Assembly (NCBI GenBank): GCA_963576565.1
Contig: OY755038.1
Coordinates: 203,333,013-203,397,012 of the forward strand
Direction of reading: 5' to 3'
DNA from: Aspidapion aeneum
Lineage: Eukaryota > Arthropoda > Insecta > Coleoptera > Brentidae
DNA length: 64,000 nt
In this document: piece after piece, positions 22,201-30,400 of the stretch
Layout of the letters: every line of letters begins with the position of its first letter
Numbering within the stretch: the stretch's first letter is position 1
Notes under the pieces: model-generated
The model's database searches: none
What the model was told of the DNA's origin: nothing
The model's input: only the letters and a program-made list of their open reading frames with translations
Translations under genes and position numbers: made by a program

Positions 22201-24570
22201 TCCTCATTCTCAGAATCAGAACCTAATTTTGTAAAAATATTAGGTCTCCAATGGAATCCTATCTCAGATTCGTTTACCTACTTGGTCGTACCAGAAGATA
22301 AACCATGCACCAAGCGAGGTATCTTATCTCAAATCATGAAAATTTTTGATCCCTTAGGTTTCTGTTCTCCCGTTTCTTTACTTGCTAAGCATCTCATGCA
22401 AGATCTGTGGAAGGAGAAGCTGGACTGGGATTCTCAGCCTCCTCCGCATATCGTAAATGTTTGGAATCAATTTCGAACCGAACTTTCAAATCTTTCAAAT
22501 ATTCATTTACCTAGACGCCTTTCCATTGATCAACCACGTAGCATTGAACTTCACGGCTTTTCAGACGCCTCTATGATAGGTTACGCGGCTACGGTCTATT
22601 TCAGAATGGAGTCAGTATCCGGAGAAATCCATACCTTTCTTGTAATGGCCAAATCTAAGGTCGCACCAGTGAAAACAGTCAGTCTTCCGCGACTGGAGCT
22701 TCTTGGTGCCACTTTACTTTGCGACCTAATTTCCTTTATTCAAAACACTTATTCAGATATTCTTAACTTCAACCAAATCTGTGCATGGTGTGATTCCCAA
22801 GTGGTTCTATGCTGGTTGGCGGCTTCACCTCACAGGTTTAAAACGTTTGTGGCAAACCGTATCTGTCACATTCAAGAAACCATTTCTCCTACGGCCTGGA
22901 AATATATTCCATCAGCGCTAAATCCAGCCGACTGTGCTTCGCGCGGTCTTATGCCTAATCAACTTGTCAAACATGACTTGTATTGGGAAGGTCCTTGTTT
23001 TCTTAGGCTACCAAAAGAGAGCTGGCCTGATGATTTTCGCTGTCCAGACCCTCCGGAAAACGAGGTTATTCTGGAAGAACGAAAATCAGTATTTCAAACA
23101 TGCACAGTTGAACCACACATGCTTGATACTTTTCTTTCTCGTTACTCTTCCCTAGAGAAAATTCAACGCATAATTTCCTATATTTTTCGCCTTACCGAAA
23201 AGAAATCTAAATATCCTAACGAAAATATTACCGAAGTAGAACTTCAACATTCTCTTATTGTTCTCGTTCGGCATGTTCAACGTTCCATCTTTGCTGATCT
23301 CATTTCACGTTTGAATGACGCAAAGCTACTTCCTAAACAATTTCGTAAACTTTCACTTTTTCTAGATACACAAGGCTGCTTAAGAGTGGGGGGTCGATTA
23401 CCACATTCTTCCGAACTCTCTTATTCAGCAAAACACCCTTTACTTTTACCACGTTCTCACCGTCTTACTCAACTTGTCATTGAGTACACTCACAAAAGGT
23501 ACTGTCATCCCGGTCAAAAAACGTTGCATTACCTCTTGAAACAACAATTTTGGATCCTTTCCCCTCGCTATGCAATCGAGAGCGTAACTTCTCATTGCAT
23601 TTTATGCTATCGACTAAATCCTAAACCTTCCGTACAGATCATGGGCAACTTGCCTGCTCAACGCATCTCTCAAGTAAAGGCATTTTCACATGTTGCCATA
23701 GATTATTGTGGTCCCTTTCCAATTACAATGGGAAAGTACCGAGGTGCAAAGGTATCCAAAGGTTATATTCTTGTCTTAGTCTGCTCCGCAACAAAGGCAG
23801 TTCACCTAGAACTTACCTCCGATATTTCCACCCCTACCTTTCTTGCGGCTTTTAAGAGATTTGTGGCAAGAAGAGGAAGAATCTCTGACATTTACTCAGA
23901 TTGTGGTAGCGCGTTCTTGGGAGCTGATCGTTTACTCAAACAGTACTCCCAGGAAGCATGTCACAGTCTAAAAATTACCTGGCATTTTTCAAGTCCTGGT
24001 AGTCCGCACCTAAACGGACTAGCTGAGGCAGGAGTTAAATCCACCAAGGCAAATTTAAAACGTGTAATAGGTGAGCAACGGTTAACCTATGAAGAGTTTT
24101 TTACTTTTTTGTGTCAGGTCGAATCCATACTAAACAGCCGGCCTCTATATGCCCAAAGTATGGATGATCCGAATGACTTTCTTCCACTGACCCCTGGTCA
24201 TTTTCTTACCCTGGAACCGTTGAATTCCGTACCAGAACCCGACTTTTCTGATTCCAAGTTGAACACCCTGTCCCGCTGGCAGCTGGTGCAAAGGCTCCAG
24301 TCCGATTTTTGGAAACGCTGGAACTTGGAGTACCTAAACACCTTGCAACAGCGTTCTAAATGGACAGAGGCTTCTAACAATATTAAACTAAATACTTTAG
24401 TCGTGGTAAAGAATGAACAAAAACCGCCATTGCAATGGGCTGTTGGGCGAATTGTCGAAGTACATCCTGGCTCAAACGGTCATATTCGTGTTGTGACCGT
24501 TAAAACAGCTACAGGAACATATCGTCGACCAGTGGTGAAACTATGTCCTTTGCCTATGCCCGACGCATAA
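19279..24570 (+). CDS. BEL/Pao gag-pol polyprotein 1 (1763 aa, uninterrupted)
   Basis: Makes capsid-like Gag plus protease, reverse transcriptase, RNase H and integrase for copy-and-paste transposition. Domains by residue: DUF1759-type Gag about 110-300 (LPIFNGNYKSWQHW); three zinc knuckles about 384-440 (CYLCSSNH, CQNCLHFAH, CFTCGARHH); aspartic protease about 519 (LLDSAS, where many relatives have DSG); reverse transcriptase with VTDIVKMFRQIL about 852 and the YVDD box about 930; RNase H-like about 1095 (GFSDASMIGYA); integrase HHCC zinc region about 1402-1440 and DDE residues in AIDYCGPF, SDCGSAF and GLAEAG; C-terminal DUF5641-like domain. Full BEL length. No stop or frameshift, so either recent or kept open. 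Confidence 0.95.
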   Translation: MSTQKQKKLCDKRLLSFNQMAEAHEVALKAKSDTAFHFLFKSRYEDVEECHAQFYNFHNQIIGSLEEFKLSFDEQDKTRKDFDNLYYECKGIYYDLFRANPVNYVGNPNQQNIVQRSNTRSFPQPRLPIFNGNYKSWQHWFDLFKVMVHQNSDLSDIEKFQQLRSSVLNEALSLVKTIPLADSNYHIAYETLVKRYQNKRIIATTALNAINFLSTKSSSGKELRSMLDTFSENLAILNELGFSTKEWDFLTFNMMLSKLEVKMRTDFELYYSREKNNSEIPSYTDLYTFIENHCVALESVVQMPSFSRQNQTPRQPQTTRNSQQNSFQRNSFNNFNSPSAFNTTISNQSSNSRNQQNTLQNSNQRSNPQIQNNQNRTFNPKIKCYLCSSNHALSKCIEFQNKSPQERMGYVRQVNLCQNCLHFAHQTVNCPSSYNCFTCGARHHSLLHVPQPVAPSVSVNSYPPENVNIPLSNSNSTPMSGSHSTNCHATMISKNSTFLLSTVVADMLDSRGHYQPVRILLDSASEANFISEKCLNRLGLSKSFLSTSIQGLNQITSSNTKGKTKCLIKPQGQAGPTFDFEALVLPKLCTEIPSCAVDSSKWNHIRNIKLSDQNFHIPSSIDVLVGCELFPHLLQEGVIHGERGQPSAFNSIFGYVLIGKVETSKQQNPQSLISCYTSIETSLDICLERFWEIEQVPHKVHHSPEDIMCEKLFSQSVSRNESGRFVVPLPFINLEPQLGDTYPIALKRFKLQEARLLKDSANYQAYKDFMQDYLDTGHMIPIPTPISKDVLDNSYFIPHHSVWNTGKIRVVFDGSQRSPRGVSLNETLCAGPKLQNDVREILLNFRIHAVAFVTDIVKMFRQILIIPEHTRYQNILWRFSEDDPVQTYSLRTVVYGLKSSPYLAIRTIQELAKLESERYPNASKVLLKDIYVDDVLTGQDSVASAKELQSELISLLRLGGFELKKWASNSPELLSSFSESEPNFVKILGLQWNPISDSFTYLVVPEDKPCTKRGILSQIMKIFDPLGFCSPVSLLAKHLMQDLWKEKLDWDSQPPPHIVNVWNQFRTELSNLSNIHLPRRLSIDQPRSIELHGFSDASMIGYAATVYFRMESVSGEIHTFLVMAKSKVAPVKTVSLPRLELLGATLLCDLISFIQNTYSDILNFNQICAWCDSQVVLCWLAASPHRFKTFVANRICHIQETISPTAWKYIPSALNPADCASRGLMPNQLVKHDLYWEGPCFLRLPKESWPDDFRCPDPPENEVILEERKSVFQTCTVEPHMLDTFLSRYSSLEKIQRIISYIFRLTEKKSKYPNENITEVELQHSLIVLVRHVQRSIFADLISRLNDAKLLPKQFRKLSLFLDTQGCLRVGGRLPHSSELSYSAKHPLLLPRSHRLTQLVIEYTHKRYCHPGQKTLHYLLKQQFWILSPRYAIESVTSHCILCYRLNPKPSVQIMGNLPAQRISQVKAFSHVAIDYCGPFPITMGKYRGAKVSKGYILVLVCSATKAVHLELTSDISTPTFLAAFKRFVARRGRISDIYSDCGSAFLGADRLLKQYSQEACHSLKITWHFSSPGSPHLNGLAEAGVKSTKANLKRVIGEQRLTYEEFFTFLCQVESILNSRPLYAQSMDDPNDFLPLTPGHFLTLEPLNSVPEPDFSDSKLNTLSRWQLVQRLQSDFWKRWNLEYLNTLQQRSKWTEASNNIKLNTLVVVKNEQKPPLQWAVGRIVEVHPGSNGHIRVVTVKTATGTYRRPVVKLCPLPMPDA

Positions 24571-24771
24571 GGCAAAATTTTCTTTTCTTTCTTAATTTTT
24601 TCTAAGTATTTTTTCTTTTCTTTTAATTTTAATTTACATGCATTATCTAATGCATATTTGGGTTAATGTTAAATTGTATCGTTTAATTGCTAATAGGCGA
24701 ATACTATTTAATTTTTTTTTCCTTTCCTTTTCTTAACTAAGTAAAAACACACGTGTTTTGGCGGCCGGAAA

Positions 24772-25200
24772 ATGTTGGTGCAAGCAAGAAATTTCCTAAT
24801 TTTCATTTCCTTTTCCTTTTCTGCGCGTTTAAAATAGTTTAAATTTTCGCGCTCTAAAATATGCATATGGGGTTTCACGGCACCGGACACGTGGAAGACA
24901 AGCAGCGCCGCGATGTGTGCGCAAAGAACCACCGTCACAACAAGACACTAGCAAAATCACGTTCCCGAAAAAAGTGAATTTGAGGTGAAAGAACTGGACG
25001 TTTAAACGTCGACTGGAGCTGCAAGAGAGTCCGAGGTAGGTGCCTTTTCATATAAAATTCCATATGTATCGTAACTTTCCATTTTCAATCGTCAATATCG
25101 ACAATTATTTTTAAATGTGCTTGTGAAGCCAATACCGGCGACCTATCGAAGGAAATTCCGTTATTTTCAGCCCTTGCACGCACAGTTACATATATATTTG
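24772..25200 (+). repeat. Probable 3' LTR of BEL 1 (right end uncertain)
   Basis: Begins TGTTGG right after the purine-rich tract, as BEL LTRs do. Without a 5' partner the end cannot be fixed. A hairpin (arms tgtccaaac and gtttggaca, 25209-25246) follows. Confidence 0.5.
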
Positions 25201-25249
25201 TCTGTAATATGTCCAAACCCTCCCTAATGATGGGGAGAGTTTGGACAAT

Positions 25250-25800
25250 TATTTAGTAAGCAAAAATATCGTGTAAAGAATACGTTATGTATACGATATG
25301 TTTGACAGTAAAAACGGAGTTTGTTACTACATTAATTAATTATAGTGTAATAAAAATTAAATTAAGTCTATGTATAGGGTGTTTCAATTTATTTCTTCCC
25401 ACTCTTTTTAACCATAAATTTTCGTCATAAAAAAATTTAAAAGCGTTTGAATCATGATGTTTTTTTTGTTACAGCATCATTTTGATATTTATCTTATACA
25501 AGGGTAAGGTAAAAATCATTACTCACTATACATAATTTTATACCACGAAGATTGTGGGTTTTCAGTTTCTGCCAAATCTGCTATATTTTAATACATATGT
25601 TCGAATAAATTATTGAAATTATGTTTTGGAAAGTACTATTTTAGAAAAACTACTCGTGAACTACTCTACTCTGTACTCTATCTGTAAATATTTGAGTTAA
25701 AATTTTTTTTTTTAAGATAACGCCGAAAATGTGTAATTTGGGTGTATTTTTACCAATCTTAGCAATCTCGTGGTGATGTCTATCTGTATCTGCCTAGGTG
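25250..25800. other. Spacer, AT-rich
   Basis: Nothing recognised apart from agggtgtttcaatttatttc, a phrase common at repeat ends. Confidence 0.35.
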
Positions 25801-26454
25801 TGTGTGTACAGCGTGTCCCATTTTCGATGGGATTAAATGGGAAACTCGGTTATTATTAAAGATATCGATTTTCTGATTGCACCTTACCGTGCTCTTTTTT
25901 GGAGCCCTTAAAAATAGTGTAATCAGATTTTTGCTATACCCCGTGGTTTCGCTAATACGGGGAGTTTTTGAAAAAATTGCATTTTAATTAATTCCTTGTA
26001 TCTCGCTTATTTTGCAAGCTAGTTTTATTCTGTAAAAACCTTTCTATGGCAACTTTTTTAGAGCAAAATAATGAAGTTGTCAATTTTTTTAAATATTGTT
26101 TAGTTTTTCAGACCTGGTATTTATCATAAAAAAATTAAATACGGACCTGGATTTTTTTTTATTGCTATTTTGATTGGTTCCATGCTATTATTACCTTAAA
26201 ATGATAAAACTTTAATATTTTTTTGATTTACTTTAATATTTTTTTGATTTAATGTTAAAAAAAAATTATATTTGAAAAAAAAATTTAGTCCGAACCTTGA
26301 AATTATAAATAAAAGATATATAAATAAAGTAAAAAATGTTAAAAAGATACAAAAATAATATCATACTAATTATTTGATGTAGCACAGCAGGTCGTGAAAT
26401 TTACAAAACAAAAGCGTGAAATTGACATTGTCATTTTACTTGTCATTTTTGTGA

Positions 26455-26649
26455 ATGGCTTACAATTATTTTAAACTGGCTAGAAGTCTATATCCAAATT
26501 TTGAACAATGTGATATGTTTGACTGCTTCATTCAAGCAACAAAATCCCAATATTTAAATAGCAGAAATATTTGTCGGCAAAATGCGTTAAGAAAAATTAC
26601 TCAAAAATGCCAACAATGTCTTACACATAATGGTAATCAGAAAAATTAG
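26455..26649 (+). CDS. Short ORF in the middle of the long-inverted-repeat element
   Basis: 64 codons from ATG (tttttgtgaATGGC): begins MAYNYFKLARSLYPNFEQCD and contains FIQATKSQYLNSRN and CQQCLTHN. It is the only ORF in the single-stranded middle of the element. No known transposase motif; unrecognised. Could be a remnant of a coding region or a captured exon. Confidence 0.35.
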   Translation: MAYNYFKLARSLYPNFEQCDMFDCFIQATKSQYLNSRNICRQNALRKITQKCQQCLTHNGNQKN

Positions 26650-26910
26650 TTAGTTTTTGTAATATGTTTTCTTTTGTATTTTTCGTAGACTTTGTTTAAT
26701 AAATCTGTAACTTAACGTAAAACCATTTTAATATGCTAAGTATCAAAACAGTTAAACTAAAAATTGTTTAACTAGCAATTTTTAATTTATATTTATGTTG
26801 GAAATATCCAGGTTCGGACTAATTGTTTTTTTTTATATGAAATATTTTTTTTTTACCTTAAAACAATTTTTATTATGTTGTGATAATACTAGCATGAAAC
26901 CAATCATAAT

Positions 26911-27375
26911 TGTGGGGGTGTTGAGTAATTTACTCAGGAGAGATTTAAAATGGACTGTATAAAGGGTTTTTGTTCTACTCACTGTTCGTTGCTGTGTTGT
27001 GGGATCGATGGGCGGCCGCCTTTATCCTGGCTTCAGCAGTTCTGTTGAGGGGTTTCCATTGCAGAGGTTTTAAGGAAGGGAGGACGAGGGAAAACACTCG
27101 CGAAAATTCGTAAATCTATTTACTTAAAATTATTTAACTAAAAGTGCTTCACTTGATTGCACACCGTGTGATTGAATAGGGATTTGAAACGATATATCCC
27201 GTTGTAACTACAAATTCACACTGAATTTTCATTATATTTTTCTAAAAGCTACAGCTAAGGTGGACAAATCCCAATTCTACACAGTGAGCCAAAAAATATC
27301 TAATCCAATAAAAAGTAAAATTAAAATAACTAAATTCTAACATCCACACGAAATGAATGTACTGAGGACCGAACA
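26911..27375 (-). repeat. 3' LTR of BEL 2
   Basis: Plus strand TGTGGGGGTGTTGAG to GAGGACCGAACA; 465 bp. Reads as identical to 33836-34300. Confidence 0.95.
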
Positions 27376-27410
27376 TACCGCCGGCCAAAAGGGGTTTACC
27401 CCTTTTAATT

Positions 27411-30400
27411 TTAACTACTATCTACATTGTCTTCAATGGGGAGCGGACACAGCTTAACAACCGGTCGCTTTAAAGTACCGTTAGTGGTACGCACGCTTGC
27501 CACTCGTACTACACCGTCCGAACCTGGATACACTGCCTCAATACGACCCAGTCGCCATTGCATACAGGGAGTGTTATCCTCTTTTATAACCACAAGGTTA
27601 CCAATTTTTAGTGAACCTTTACTATCATGCCATTTAGCACGTTGGTGAAGAGTATGTAAGTACTCTTTAGACCACCGAGACCAAAAATCCTGGTGCAACT
27701 TCTGGAGCAATTGCCAACGATCTAATCTATTAAGGGGGGTGTCACTAAAATTGGGTTCGGGAAGTGCACTAAGAGACTCTAAGGTCAAAAAATGACCTGG
27801 GGTGATTGCCGAAATGTCATTCGGATCACTACTAAGGGGGGTTAAAGGCCTACTATTTAAAAAGGCTTCTATCTGTACAAGCAGAGTGTACATCTCCTCG
27901 TATGTTAAGATTTGAGATCCAACTACACGTAACAAATGAGTTTTAACGGATTTTACTGAAGATTCCCAAAGACCGCCAAAATGGGGTGCAGAGGGGGGAT
28001 TAAAATGCCACGAAATTGTTTCTGCTTTCGAAGCATCACGCATTAGATTACATAAAGTTCTATAAGCTCCAGTAAAATTAGTTCCACAGTCACTGTGGAG
28101 TGAAACAAGTCTGCCTCTACGGCCTACAAAGCGACGTAAGGCTGCCAGAAAAGCATCGGAAGACAAGCTTGAAACTAGCTCTAAATGCAAAGCTTTGGTA
28201 GCATAACAAACGAAAAGACAAAGGTATGCTTTCGTCGTGCGAGCTCCTCGGTAGCGAGTCATTAACAGATTAAAGGGACCTGCGAAGTCAACACCTGTGT
28301 GAAGAAAAGGCTTAACTTGGCTCACGCGAAGTAAGGGTAGATCACCCATGGGAGCTTGAACAGGGGTTGGATTTATCTTATAGCAAGTAATACACTTAGA
28401 AACTACCTTTCTAATTACATTTTTGCAGGAAATTATCCAAAATTGTTGTGCAATTATATATTGAATTGATTGAATTCCTGCATGGAAATATTTCAAGTGT
28501 ACATAACTAACCAAAAGTTCCGTAAATCGATGATTGTTGGGCAATAGAGCAGGAAATTTTTGTTGATAGGACAACGAAGTAGAATTTCTTAATCTGCCAC
28601 CAAGGCGAAGTATGCTTTCATCATCTAAAAAGGGGCTTAGTCTTCTAAATAATTTTGAGGGTAAAAGATGCTGTTGGATTCTATCAATTTCATGAGAAAA
28701 AGCTAAAGTTTGTACATGCTTTACTAAGAGCATGACAGACTGATGTAACTCTAAACTAGTAAGAGGTTCAGTTACTTTGATTTTGTTTCTACAATTCGAC
28801 AAAAATCTTAAAATATATGCTAAAACTCTACGTAATCTATCAAAACTAGAAATATTTTCTATTAGTTGAGCTAACAAATGGGGTTCTAATTCTGCTACAA
28901 GAAGACATGTTTTTCTATGTTCAGGAATGTCTTCATCAGACAATGGAATATTTATTTCTGTCCATGTGTCGGTGTGTTGCGACAAAAAACTAGGGCCATA
29001 CCACCACATTGAGCTTTCTGACAACTCAGATGGGAGGAGACCACGACTACCTAAATCTGCAGGATTGTTCTCAGATATGACATGATGCCAATGCGAGGAA
29101 GGGATTTTTTCTTGGATGAAAGTTGATCTATTACTAACAAAAGTGGTAAATCTATGTGGGGAAGACTTTATCCAAGAAAGGACTATAGTTGAATCACACC
29201 AAGCGTATATTTCACTAATTTTTAGCCTGGGCTGATAAATTCCTAGAACATAATGTAACAATTTTGATAACAGAACTGCTCCACACAGTTCAAGGCGGGG
29301 TATACTAATTGTTTTTAAAGGGGCTACTTTGGATTTTGCAGTCACAAATTTGACACAAAATTCATTATCTTTTAATGAAAATCTAAAATAAACAACAGCA
29401 CAATAGCCTTTTTCAGAGGCATCTGAAAAGCCAGGAATCTGAATTGATTGGTAACTATCAGGCACTACTCTACGAGTTATTTTACATAAAGATAGCAAAC
29501 TAACTTCACTTGTACATTTTTCCCATATTCTACTAATTTCTATCGAGGGTGGATCATCCCAATTGAGCTTTAAGTCCCAAAGCTTCTGTATTAAATGTTT
29601 TAGGAAAAAAGTAACAGGGGTTAAGATACCTAGAGGGTCAAAAATCTTAGCTAAGTTGCTAAGTAAATTACGTTTTGTACACGGTGACAAAATTGAGTTT
29701 ATCGAAAATTGATAGCAATCTGATGATGGACTCCACTCAAGTCCTAAAACTTTAAGAGTATTATTGGAATCAGCATCAAAGGATAAATTTTCATTACACA
29801 GATGAGAAGAAGGAAAGTCTGCCAAGAGTCTTGGGTCATTGCTGCACCACTTGCGCAATTCAAACCCACCTTTGGCAAGAAGAGAAATTAGGTCTTTCTG
29901 AATCCTTTTGGCACCTTCAAGGTCACAATGCATGCCAGTTATATCATCTACATATGAGTGCGAGATAATTAGTTCTGAAGCTTCAGGGTAATTAACTTTC
30001 TCCTGCTCAGCTAAAGTAAGCAATGATTTGATAGCTAAATAAGGGCTGCATGTTAATCCATAAGTAACAGTACAGAGAGCTATGTCTTCGATTGGACCAT
30101 CAGGCTGAAAACGCCAAAGAACGCGTTGATAATCCTGATGAGGAGGAGTAACTAGAATTTGTCTAAACATTTTACAGATATCCGCTGTAAATACGAATTT
30201 TTCCAATCTAAATAACAGAAGTAATTGACATATGTCAGCTTGAAGTTTGGGACCAGGAAGCAGGCAATCGTTTAATGAATAAGGATCACTAGAACTTTTA
30301 GCAGAGCCATTATAAACCACGCGAAGTTTAGTTGTGACACTAGAAGGCTTTAGTACACAATGATGTGGGATATAATAACTTTTATCTGGAATGGCCAAAG

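Larger units (their letters stand above)
19093..25200 (+). mobile_element. BEL/Pao retrotransposon 1, no 5' LTR
   Basis: A 190 bp leader, a 1763-codon gag-pol ORF, then at 24752-24771 a polypurine-type tract (ttggcggccggaaaa) directly before TGTTGGTGCAAGC, the likely 3' LTR start. The LTR's right end is not certain (somewhere before about 25200). No second copy of its words (gtgcaagcaagaaattt, cggacacgtggaag, gctgcaagagagtcc) occurs upstream of the ORF, so the element has lost or never had its 5' LTR here. Upstream is only the tRNA-like piece and the receptor's 3' flank. Confidence 0.8.
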
